NCBI RefSeq assembly: GCF_030035675.1
Contig: NC_084489.1
Span: forward strand, 74,693,770-74,757,769
Direction of reading: 5' to 3'
Length of the DNA stretch: 64,000 bases
DNA from: Rhineura floridana
Taxonomy: Eukaryota; Chordata; Lepidosauria; Squamata; Rhineuridae
The position numbers and the translations under genes were made by a program. The notes below the pieces were generated by a model. The model worked only from the letters and a program-made list of their open reading frames with translations, had not been told where the DNA came from and did not search any database. Each line of letters starts with the position of its first letter. The stretch's first letter is position 1. This document shows positions 10,871 to 20,432 of this stretch, one piece after another.

Positions 10871-11655
10871 TGCAAAATAGTGGCTCAGGAGGACAGACAT
10901 ATGCTAAGAACATAGGTGAGAGGTTGCCTCTGAGCACATACTCAGCCCAGGAATTTTGATCAGTATCAGAACTTCGCTCACAATCCTGTCACACACACAG
11001 ACACCCACTTCTGATTTCTCCACTCCCCCACAAAAAATGTTTAGTTTCAGCAATGTAATTTAGGAAGGAATGCCTTTTAGTTGTTGTTATCAGATAACTG
11101 GGTGTCAGAAAACCTTGCCAAGCCATTGCAAATTTTCCAAATATCCACTAGGAGATCCTAATCTACCTTCTTCTCTCCTGCAGAATAGATGATGACAACA
11201 CTAAGGACGGGTCATAATGGCCATCTGTTAACTAGTATATATGTATCCCTCTCTCTAGGTTTTGTCCCAGGGGACTGTGGATTTGAATGTTTCTGGGCCA
11301 AAACAAACCTGAATTGAAGGCCCTGTTGCAAGGGCCCCTAAAGTTTGGAAGCCAGGTGAGTGAACAGGGCATTCTGTTATGGTATACCTCCCCAACTGTT
11401 CACCTGACACCTCTTTAATTCCTTTTAGGAACCAGGTGGATTTTAAAAAAATCATTATTCACTAAAACGTTGGGTGGACTTTGATTATGCATGACTTTGG
11501 GGATTTTCTATGTTGTAATGCTGCTGCTTTTCTGAATTACATTTGTATGATACTTTTCATTTGTTTGTTTTAGTATTTGTTATGTTAAGTATCTTGGACA
11601 GCAAACCAATGGAAAGATGAGAAATATATATATTAATCAAGCCACTAATTAAATA
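10871..11655. other. Intergenic sequence, nothing recognised
   Basis: No exon, RNA gene or named repeat could be supported. Confidence 0.35.
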
Positions 11656-11830
11656 ATAAGTTATCGCTTAGTGGTACAGGAAATGTTTTCTGTACAGAAG
11701 GCCAACCCCTTTACCATCTCTTGGTAAAAAAAATCTTGGGCAACGTTGCTAGGGAAAGCCTCTGCCCTCTGCCTGTGCCTTTGGAAAGCCACTTCCAATC
11801 AGGGTTGATGGTACATGGAGAGGGCCTTCT
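11656..11830 (+). repeat. Diverged tRNA-derived SINE
   Basis: 'ATCGCTTAGTGGTACAGGAA' and 'CTGTACAGAAGGCC' align with the tRNA-like head of the lizard SINE at 55325. It is followed by a degraded body. Old and weak. Confidence 0.45.
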
Positions 11831-11905
11831 TTGTTGTGGCACCAGGGCTGTGGAAAAAAACACTACCTTAGGAGACCAAATTGTCTCCTACCTGTAAAAC
11901 TTTTA

Positions 11906-11992
11906 CAGTGCAATCCTATGCATGTTTACTCAGAAGTCTCACTGTGTTCAGAGAAGCTTACTCTCAGGTAAGTGTTTGTTGGCTTGTAGCCC
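11906..11992. repeat. Short palindromic dispersed repeat
   Basis: 'TGCAATCCTATGCATGTTTA', then 'CTCAGAAGTC', a core and 'CTCAGGTAAGTG'. It is one copy of a very common short imperfect palindrome that recurs at 12368-12465, 20358-20432, 22930-23010, 31285-31350, 46760-46885 and 58515-58590. Confidence 0.6.
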
Positions 11993-12179
11993 AAGACACA
12001 AGATGAAAATGGTTTTATTTCAGTTAGTATTAGAGATGTGAAGCCTCCCCCCTGCAATGGAAAACTTTGGGGAAAAGTTTTTCTTCATCCTCCCCCATGA
12101 AAAAAAGTTCTCCCTTCCCCTCCAAGGAAAAAAATGCCCCTACTCCCCACTTTTCCCTCCAGACATTCATACCTCTAGT

Positions 12180-12365
12180 GGGCATAAAGATTGACTAGCC
12201 CTGGAAAATAATTTTATTGCTGAGGCTTTTGCTGGTGTCACTGAATTGCTTTATTTCTTTTGTTGTGTATTATGCATTTTATCCTGTTTGTTGTAGCTGC
12301 CTTGAACACCTCATTTAAGAAGCTGAAAAGTGCTGTACAAATTATCATACAACAACAGCAATAGA
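12180..12365 (+). repeat. LINE (L2-like) 3' tail
   Basis: 'TTGTTGTAGCTGCCTTGAAC' followed by 'AAAAGTGCTGTACAAATTAT' and 'CAACAACAGCAATA' is the usual 3' end of an L2/CR1-type LINE in sense orientation, heavily truncated. Confidence 0.55.
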
Positions 12366-12367
12366 CC

Positions 12368-12465
12368 AAGGCTGCAATCCAGTACATGTATACTCAGAAG
12401 TAAGCTCTGTTGGGTTCAATGGGACACCCTCCTTGATAAGTATGCATTGGATTGCAGCCTTAGGT
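12368..12465. repeat. Short palindromic dispersed repeat
   Basis: Starts 'GGCTGCAATCCAGTACATG' and ends 'GCATTGGATTGCAGCCT', so the ends are inverted copies. The middle carries 'ACTCAGAAGTAAGC' and 'GTTGGGTTCAATGGGAC'. It is the clearest copy of this repeat in the window. Confidence 0.75.
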
Positions 12466-13279
12466 TCTTATTCTAAGATGAGTACATTACACAGACCAAG
12501 GCAGCTCCATATAAGGATCAACTGGGCTTGGTGAAGTGGAAGAAAATTTATAAACTTCTATAGCTGAGAAAATGTTTATGTCTATGTCAAGAGCTGTTGC
12601 CAATCCTGATTTTTTCCAGACAACCGTTTCCTTCCAAAGAACTGTACAAAATTACTATTTACCCCAGTCCTAAGCTTAAAGATGAGCATGCTCAGTGTTA
12701 TGGAAGAGGACACACCAATTTTGAAGCTACAAGAACTTTACTGTTTCTCTAACAAGAACAGGACAGCAACAGGAAACACCTCACATAGATACAAATAAGC
12801 TAGTGCCACCCAGGGCTCATCCAGACTGTATGGAAAAGCTACATTTTCCTTATTGGACTTGTCCACTGTAGACCAAACCTAATTGCTTTACACTTTCTTT
12901 GTACTCAAATCAAACTTTTCTCTCATCCATACTTGTAGGTGTGCCAGTTTAATGTTTACAAACGCTCCTCTCTCCTTCACATCTTGTTGTGTTGCTGCTT
13001 GGAAGGAGGTGGATTTAGAAAAACACACATAGGAAACTGCTAGTCAAAGCAACCAGCCGTCCTCCTCAGCAACTGTTTGTAATCAATGTTTCTCTCCTTT
13101 TTGGTGTATACTTGGTATTAGAAACTCTGGAACAAGGGAAAGTGTGGGAAGGCAGTGATTGGAGGATAATGTCATATGGTTGAGGGTAAATTAATGGATG
13201 CACAAGGGGCTTACATTACACATTTTACAGAGGTATGGATAAGCTCCTCATGTCTAAACTGTATGACATCCCTATGCTT

Positions 13280-13645
13280 AGGTCTCATTCAAACATCACA
13301 GGAAGCTGAACTATGGCTTACTGGGACCACACAAATGTGCTGTCTCCTGGAGGGAAGCGCCCACTTTGCTTTCCTCCATTCCTTTTAGTATGGCATGGCA
13401 ACTTAGCCAAGATGTTGTTACCTTTAGCTAAGCTAGCCATGGTTTATAGATCGTAGTTAAGGAGAAAATACCTTAACCATGATCCCGGGTTTGAAAAACC
13501 TTGGCATAGCTGCTGCACCACACCAAAAGACCAGGGAGCAGCAAAACAGGCGCAAACTTCCCCTTTGGGAGCCCAGCACATTTGCATGGTCCCAGTAAAC
13601 CATAGTTTGGCTTACTGTGACGTGCAAACCAAGCCTTAGCATTGC
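13280..13645. mobile_element. Palindromic MITE, about 365 bp
   Basis: The left arm reads 'GAAGCTGAACTATGGCTTAC' and then 'TGGGACCACACAAATGTGCT'. The right arm reads 'AGCACATTTGCATGGTCCCA' and then 'AACCATAGTTTGGCTTACTG'. The arms are reverse complements over roughly 100 bp. The centre carries 'TAGCCATGGTTTATAGAT'. No coding capacity, a classic non-autonomous DNA element shape. Family hAT is likely but unproven. Confidence 0.75.
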
Positions 13646-13724
13646 TGGCTCAGTTTGCAAGTCGACCATTCAGCAGTCTTAACTCCTACTCCTGTTGTTA
13701 CTACAATGACTAATGTAGCATTTA

Positions 13725-13835
13725 TTTAGTGCTTTTAGAGTGTTCAAAGCACTTTACATACATTATTGTAATAATTATTACAATTAAAAATCATTTGTAC
13801 TTTGGTATTATTATCCCCATTTTTAGTAGAGGCTG
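13725..13835. repeat. MIR/L2-like ancient repeat fragment
   Basis: 'TTTAGTGCTTTTAGAGTG', 'CAAAGCACTTTACATACATT' and 'TTATTATCCCCATTTT' resemble the 3' end shared by old MIR-type SINEs and L2 LINEs across amniotes. Confidence 0.5.
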
Positions 13836-13849
13836 ATGGCTCCATGTCA

Positions 13850-14910
13850 GTGGGGCAGTGAAATCTGCTACTGGTTTCAGTCAAAACTTTCAAGGAGCTG
13901 TCCAAGGTGCTATTCATTTAATAGCACCCAATTGGTTCAACAACACATCTCACATCAGGTCCTGGGTGCCACTTAAGATTAAGTCCAGTATTGCCATCCC
14001 TCTAGTCTGTTCCACGACCAACTTTTCTAAGGCGCAGTGATTTAGGGTATCTAGAAATTTTACCTCTTTGTCATGACTGGAACACATATGTAGCCAGTCT
14101 GAGTAGACACACACATACTGTTGTGCTGGTTCCAGTACCTCTCCACCTATGTTTTCTGAAAGCAGGGGCACACGACCCTAGTCAAACTCCACCCCTTTTT
14201 ACTCCAAAATCTGGTTGCATCAGCTCGAGTGCATTTTGTTAAAATTCAGCTTCAGACAGATTTCATAACTGATTGGTAGTTCAACCCACTGCCCCTCCAG
14301 GTGTGGCCACTGGAAACACTTTGCTACAGGCTCAGACAGAGACAGTGATTGGCCCAACGCTTTGCTGTGGGTGCTCCTGAAAGGTCTGAAGTCTGTACTG
14401 GGGAAGGGAGATGTGTCCAGCTGAGGACAAAGTTGCTTCAAAACACAGCCAGAAAAACTATTCTCGCTGCTTTTGAAACGACTAGTATGCCCACAGCCTA
14501 CATCAGAGTAGTTGAAGTCACCCATTACTACATTTCCTAGTTTAGATGCTTTCTTGATTTCATTTTTCATCTCAGTATCTCCCTCTGCATTTTGGTCTGG
14601 GGACAATTACTCTTGGGGCCACGTACCCATAACAATTCTGTGAAGGAGTAGTCCTCTTTGGGGGTTTTTTTAGCTTGCTGGATTTAACGCCCTCTTTCAC
14701 ATACAGAGCGACACAACCTCCAATATGTCTTTCCGATATAGTTTATATCCAGAGATAACCATGTCCGACTGGTTTCCTCTGTTCCACCATGTTCCAGTTT
14801 AGCTCCCGATACTAGTGCTTATCCTCTAACCCAGAGACACTTATTTGTAGACTCATGGCTCTTTTCTGAATGTTTTTGGCGACCAAACTATATAAGGAGT
14901 GTTTGTGTGG
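13850..14910 (-). mobile_element. CR1-clade LINE, endonuclease region, antisense
   Basis: The - strand carries pieces of an AP endonuclease domain in order from right to left: GGCVALYVKEGVKS (about 14680-14730), KKASKLGNVVMGDFNYSDV (about 14480-14550, the GDFN metal/catalytic box) and EQTRGMAILDLILSGTQDL (about 13950-14020). The frame changes and stops several times, so it is dead. No reverse transcriptase follows it. It abuts the left edge of the ESYT2 CpG island. The LINE at 59530 carries the reverse-transcriptase part of the same clade but is a separate copy. Confidence 0.78.
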
Positions 14911-14989
14911 GAGGGTCTCCTTTCCTATTAAGCAATATTAAGCAAACTGACAGTTTTGATTGTGCCCGTGTTTTAGAGCAGGCAGGTCT

Positions 14990-15492
14990 ACACACTCTGC
15001 AAGAGACCTAGCGGGGAGGGACGCATAAAGCCCTTGTAGTGTGAAAGGGGCTCCGACGACGCGACAGATACCAAGGGGGGGAGGGCGGCAGAGAAAAGAG
15101 GGGGAGGGTCTTCGCAAAAGAGTTTGTATCTCAGAGAGCACAGCCCCTCCTCCCTGAGGTAGTCGCTGCTTCTCTTCCTCTCCCTCCCCTCCCTCACAAC
15201 ATAGGCTGGTCCCCCTCACACTGTCTCCAGGCAAGCCCCCTGTTTCCCAAGAGAATGGCTCACTCCAAGGCAGGCGGGCCGCTTCTCCTCCGAACCCGGA
15301 AGCGAAGGAGGGCGGGCGATTGTTGTTGTCACTCAGCAACAGCGAGGCGGGAGCGGCGGGGCCAAGCGGAGCGCGCGCGACGAAGGGAGCGATGCGAGGA
15401 GCTGCCGCCACTCCCGCCCGCGCCCTGCCTCTGTGCCCGCCTTCCGCCAGCACCTCCACAGCAGCAGCAGGAAGAGCGCCTGCCCAGAGAGC
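14990..15492 (+). promoter_or_regulatory. ESYT2: ESYT2 CpG-island promoter and 5' UTR
   Basis: GC- and CpG-dense sequence starting about 500 bp before the ESYT2 start codon and running on through exon 1 to about 16080. GC-box-like GGGCGG/GGCGGG motifs occur (for example near 15270-15360). No TATA box was seen, as expected for a broadly expressed gene. A long out-of-frame ATG frame (15255-15854) overlaps the ESYT2 start and would act as an upstream frame only if transcription starts left of 15255. Confidence 0.75.
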
Positions 15493-15843
15493 ATGAGCGG
15501 CGTAGGGGCCCAGCCGGGCCCCGGGCCCGGATCGATCCCTGCTGGGCCCGGCGGGGATTCACAGCCCGAGCCGGCGCTGGAGCCGCCTCCTCCGTCGATG
15601 CTGAGCGTCGACTTGCCCGGTCTGGTGTCGCAGTTTGCGCGGAGCTTCGCGCTGATCTTCCCCGTCTATGTGCTCGGCTACCTGGGGCTGAGCTTCAGCT
15701 GGGTCCTCGTCGCTTTGCTCTGCGTCTTCTGGGTGCAAAGGCACCGGAGCGGGAAGAGCTCCCGCCTGGACCGGGCGCTCGCCTTCCTGCACGACGAGGA
15801 GCGGGCCGTCAGGCTCACCGTCTCCACCGACCTGCCCGCATGG
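15493..15843 (+). CDS. ESYT2: ESYT2 coding exon 1 (N-terminus and ER hairpin)
   Basis: Encodes residues 1-117 and ends at TGG|GTGAGT in phase 0. Extended synaptotagmin 2 tethers ER to plasma membrane and moves lipids between them. Residues 1-36 are Pro/Gly-rich. Residues 37-50 (LSVDLPGLVSQFAR) and the hydrophobic stretch 51-81 (SFALIFPVYVLGYLGLSFSW onward) match the ER-membrane hairpin of vertebrate ESYT2. Residues 101-117 (DEERAVRLTVSTDLPAW) match the pre-SMP linker. ATG at 15493 is the first in-frame methionine. The in-frame codons before it (from 15433) start with GTG and lack an ATG. The N-terminus is shorter than the annotated human isoform with its extra leader, which is usual outside mammals. 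The gene runs to the right edge. Confidence 0.95.
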
Positions 15844-16867
15844 GTGAGTTTTGAGCGAGAGTCTGGCGCCGGTCCCTCCGTGGCTGGCCTACTCCACCTA
15901 CGGGCCACCCCTTTGTGCCTCCCTCTCCCCCGTCTACCTGCAGGTAGACCTGGGGTGGAATCTTGGGGCCTGGCGCCTCCCCCTCCGCCCCAATTCCATG
16001 GGGGCGAGGGGCCGGGGTTCAAACCCTTCTTGGGGGTTGCATCGACTCCTACCTGGCAGGCTCCCCCTCCCCGCTTCACTGCTGCTTTTTACAGGCTTTG
16101 GGGCTCATCGCTTGGCATTCAAAAGACATTCTTGGGCTCAGCCCCTAGGACTAGGTGAAGCTAATCCACAGCTATCGTATTGCCCCCATGTGCTGTAGCA
16201 CTTGCCTTCCATAGCCCTCCCTGCTTTGCCACCGGAGAGCCTGTCACCAGCCGCGATTGCTTTGCCAGGAAGGAAACTTGATGGGGTTGTGGTTGTAAGC
16301 ATGGTCTAGAAGTAAACCCAGTGGTTGTGCTTGCACTGTTTGAATTAAAAAATGGATCTCTGTGTTTCCTTGTCTTGACTCTGTAAAACAGCATTCAGTT
16401 GTCTGAAAATGTGCAGCCAGCATGGGAGCCTGGGCCAGTATATGTGGGTCTTAATCCAGGAATGTCTAGTTGCTTTTTTTCGTTCCTTGCTTTTTAGGGA
16501 GTTAGTTCCCTTTCCAGCTCCCAAAGAACCTAATTAACACTTCTCCAGTCTTACTTGGCTTTCTAGACTAACTACTGGAGGTTAATTCCCTGGAACTGGC
16601 AATTTGCTTTGACAGTCACACCCTAAGCAGTGCTCCTACTTGATTATCTTCTGCCCCTGTGTGGCATAGTATCTAAAGTTTACTTCTGAATCTTCAAGAC
16701 TTGCCTGTATAAACTTTGGCCTGCTATATGCACATGTACCTTACAGGGGTGTGTATCTGAACATTTGTGGGAAGGAGAGTAAAAACTACTTATTCTTTGA
16801 TACACCCATTCTCAGACTGATTATATTTGCATTCTTAAGAACTACACAAGTTTGTTTTCTTTAATTA

Positions 16868-17190
16868 AATGTAGCAAAGTCTTATAGTATCTTAAAGACC
16901 AACAAGTTTATTATGACATAAGCTTTTGTGGTCTACACAGTCCACTTCATCAGATGCATAAAATGTTATCCTGAGTTACAGGATCATATATCTGTAGTCG
17001 GAAATGGGAAATTGCAACTGTACTGAGATTACTGAAACCTTATAAATATGTCCCTGCAACTCAGGATATCGCTTCATGTGTCTAATTAAGTGGACTGTGT
17101 AGCCCACAAAAACGTATGCCATAAAAATATTTATTAAGCTACCACAAGTCCCCATGTTGTTTTTGCTGCAAGAGACTAACAAGGCTATTC
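16868..17190. mobile_element. Self-complementary MITE, about 320 bp
   Basis: The left arm has 'AAAGTCTTATAGTATCTTAA', 'AGACCAACAAGTTTATTATG' and 'CAGTCCACTTCATCAGATGC'. The right arm returns with 'AAGTGGACTGTGTAGCCCAC', 'AACGTATGCCATAAAAATAT' and 'GCAAGAGACTAACAAGGCTA'. It is the same family as 6510-6700. Non-coding DNA element, diverged. Confidence 0.72.
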
Positions 17191-17650
17191 CCTCTGGAAA
17201 TTTAATTAAATAGTTGCTTGTGTTCCTTGTAAGAGCCCTGCCTTTTTAAATGCTTCATCTCCGTTAGCATTTTGAGACAGTAATTTGTGGGTGTGTCTTC
17301 CACATGCTTACTAAGAACCTAAGTGTGCAAGCAAACCTTCAAGACTCTTCCAGCATTTTATTTAAAAAATTTAGTCATTAAATAAAATAGATTCAGCTTG
17401 TGATGCTCATACAGTTTCAGTGTAGCCCACACTTGATCATGCTATCCCTAATTATGTTATAAAGTGTGATTTATCAGGGTGAGCTGAGATAGTTGCCAGT
17501 ATGAAGCCTGCTTCAAACTTGGAAGAAGCATTTCTGAGGGCAGAGAGCAATTTGGTTTTTGACAACTGCTGTTGTGATTTTGGGAGGCATTATTCAATTT
17601 GATAAAGAACATGAGAAGTTGGAGTGGAATAGTGAGCAGAAGTGGAATGA

Positions 17651-17915
17651 GATCATAGAATCATAGAATAGTAGAGTTGGAAGGGGCCTATAAGGCCATC
17701 AAGTCCAACCCCCTGCACAATGCAAGAATCCAAATCAAAGCTTTCTCAACAGATGGCTGTCCAGCTGCCTCTTGAATGCCTCCAGTGTCGGAGAGCCCAC
17801 TACCTCTCTAGGTAATTGATTCCATTGTCCTATGGCTCTAACAGTTAGGAAGTTTTTCCTGATGTCCAGTTGAAATTTGGCTTCCTGCAACTTGAGCCCA
17901 TTATGGAGTCCTTGG
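17651..17915 (-). repeat. CR1 LINE 3' end, antisense, with octamer tail
   Basis: Opens with 'ATCATAGAATCATAGAATAG', the reverse of the CR1 octamer tail, then 'AGTTGGAAGGGGCCTATAAG' and 'GTCCAACCCCCTGC'. Sequence through 'TTCCTGATGTCCAGTTGAAA' matches the CR1 3' UTR and end of ORF2. The hAT-type element at 17928 lies directly beyond it. Confidence 0.85.
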
Positions 17916-17927
17916 CTGGTTTGGGGC

Positions 17928-18178
17928 CAGGGCCGGTCCTACAATTAGATAGAGTGAGGCAGCAGATGCTTGGGCAGGGAGTGGTGGCAAGGTATTGGAG
18001 AACAGGTGTGTGTGGGGTACACAATTTACTTTACACCCAGTAGGCTAGGCTTCAGATGCAGTGAAGGATGCTGTTCTGTTGAAGTAAGATTTAACCACCA
18101 GTCCAGCTGTACATTGAATTGAGGGAGACACTATCTTGTCCTTTGCTTCGGGCAACAAAATCCCTCAAGCTGGCCCTG
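17928..18178. mobile_element. Non-autonomous hAT-type element, about 250 bp
   Basis: Starts CAGGGCCGGTCCTAC and ends AAGCTGGCCCTG, terminal inverted repeats of the CAGGGCCGG type. 'GAGTGAGGCAGCAGATGC' and 'GCTTCGGGCAACAAAAT' are typical internal blocks. The flanking 8-mers (TTTGGGGC / TATTGGAG) do not match well, so the duplication has decayed or the borders are slightly off. Confidence 0.7.
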
Positions 18179-19063
18179 TATTGGAGGAGTATGTATATGC
18201 CAGTTTATATTTATTATGTATGCTTATACAAAAGGAAAAGCATCTGTTAGTGCAAGTACTTGGTTAGGAATTCTGGTGACTACAATGGATCTCTGTGTTG
18301 AAAAGTCTTCTGGAGTAACTAGAAAATCTGGGCTAGGTAGTGTGTTCTGCAAGGTAGTTCTCTATTCCAAGATGGCAAGGGTCCCAGATCTTGTAAACAG
18401 CTGGACATCTGTTTTCTCCTTCCTGTTAATCTTTTGTTTTCTGCAGCCCTTCTCACTGCTTAGTTACTCCTAATAAGTCACATCATTAAGAACAAGAAAA
18501 ACATTAGATCAACTAACAGTATAGGATTGTCTGTTCATGGTTGCACATGGAGAAGAATCCTGCTCCGTTATGAAAAGAAATCCTCAGTTAGGAACTTGCA
18601 GGCTTCCTAACCACTTTAGTGGTTTATATTTCATCAAAATATTGAGTTGAATGTAGAGGCTTTTTTTAAAAAAAGATTTAGCTCCAGATTAATGAAAAGC
18701 TTCCCCTTGGTTCAGGTGCAGTCCTAACCTCAGCTGCTGCCTGGCTGGGTCTAATGGAATGGCAGGCAGGGCCACTGTTCCATCTGCAGCCTGCTGAGCC
18801 AGTGTAGAAAGTATATGTTTGGAGAGGCAGATCACTGCATCAGCCTGGAGCAGTATGGCTGGCTTGGGATAGCACGGCTCAGCCACTCACTGCTCCTGGA
18901 ACACCCTGATTCAGGCCTTTCTGCTGGTGGCACTGGCACGTGCCACTTGCCTGGCAAGTGGAATGGGGAGCTCCACATCAGCAAAGTGATGCTGGCATCA
19001 CTCCACAGGTGATGGCTGGCAGGGCTGGACAGAGGGACAGCTCTGCCCATTCCACTACCCCCA

Positions 19064-19273
19064 TGGACTGCCTTCAAGTCGATCCCGACTTATGGCGAGC
19101 CTATGAATAGGGTTTTAATGGTAAGTGGTATTCAGAGGGGGTTTACCTTTGTCTTCCTCTGAGGCTGAGAGGCAGTGATTGGCCCAAGGTCACCCAGTGA
19201 GCTTTATGGCTGGGTGGGATTCAAACCCTGGTCTCCCAGGTCATAGTCCAACACTCTAACCACTACACCATAG
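19064..19273 (-). repeat. tRNA-derived SINE with BovB-like tail, antisense
   Basis: 'TGGACTGCCTTCAAGTCGAT' is the BovB-like end. It is followed by the body (GAGGCTGAGAGGCAGTGATT, then GGCCCAAGGTCACCCAGTGA) and a complete tRNA-like head ending 'CTAACCACTACACCATAG'. It is the same family as 2315-2543, near full length. Confidence 0.85.
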
Positions 19274-20357
19274 CCCTGTGCAAAGGGGGTATGGATTGCT
19301 CTGTAAACTTCCCTATGCTGAAGAATTCCATTGAAGTAGGGAGACTTTTTAAATGTTAACATAGACCTAATGTGAACTTCAGGCCTCGTTCTTATGAATG
19401 TTTTTGCTCTGCTACAGTAAACAGGGGTCTGTGTTTTGGTGATGATGTGGTACGGTTCAAAAAATCTGACTGTTCATGGAGCAAACACCTTGCAAAGGAA
19501 ATGAGGCTGTTGCTCCCTTTTTGGCCATGGTGCACTGTGCCAGATTCATTGTCTGCTTTTGTAGCACAGCTCTGTGTTTCCAAGATGACTGGACAAAAGC
19601 TTCCTGTTTGCTCACACTCTCAACACAGCAGTGAGATTACTGCAGTGGAGCATGACAAATCAGGGAGTGGCAGAATGGTTGTACTGGCAATGGAGATGTT
19701 TCCTCCCCTGTTCATAGTGATGAGGGCAAATTGATCAGCTGTATTTTGTTCTCACTGATTGACTACCTGGTGTTGTGATGTCACAGCATTTTTAATGTGG
19801 TCTCTTATTATTTGGTGTTACTAGGAGAAGAAGGAATGGCACAAACAGCAGCAGAGGGGAAACAAAACTCACCAATAGCTGTTGATTAGGAAAAGGGCAT
19901 TGTTTGGGACTAGTATGTTCATTTCAAAGCTCCCCCTTTGCCTCAAAAATGTTCAAGGGCAAACATTCAGCACAATTCTAGTTAAAGAAAATGAGGACTT
20001 CTAGGCATAGTAGAGATTGTTTTCTCTCTGGACACACTTCCACCCTCTCTAATTACTCTGTGTTATTTCAGTTATCTGTGCCATTTATCCTATAGCTTCT
20101 CCTCTGTTCCTCCCTTTCCAGTTTACTTTTAGCCTACTCTACATTTTCATTTGTAACTTTGGATTTTTTTGTCAGCATTTCTATAGATGATGCTCAAAAT
20201 ACTTGTATAGTATTTGTGTGAATAAGTCTCTATGAAACTGGCTTTCACATCTGGATGGCTGCTTATTTTATGAAATGTATAGAAACGTTAGAAGTGCCAT
20301 AGAAGCTGAAACAAACAATGTGACAATGTAGAGAAGTAGATATGCAGTGTAATCTTT

Positions 20358-20432
20358 TACACATCTACTTGGAAGTTAGGTACGTGAAGTTCAGTGGGAC
20401 TTACTCCCAAATAAGTGTGTATATGATCACAC
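20358..20432. repeat. Short palindromic dispersed repeat
   Basis: Core 'AAGTTCAGTGGGACTTACTC' followed by 'CCAAATAAGTGTGTATATGA'. Same family as 12368-12465. Confidence 0.55.

Noticed and set aside
15433-15492. In-frame extension upstream of the ESYT2 ATG
   Set aside because: It begins with GTG, not ATG, and has no match to vertebrate ESYT2. The first in-frame ATG is at 15493.
15255-15854. 199-codon open frame over the ESYT2 start
   Set aside because: Arg/Ala/Pro-rich chance frame of a CpG island, out of phase with the clear ESYT2 exon.
15844-16158. Continuation of the ESYT2 exon 1 frame past 15843
   Set aside because: TGG|GTGAGT is a strong donor and exon 2 continues the known protein exactly. 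The read-through is intron.
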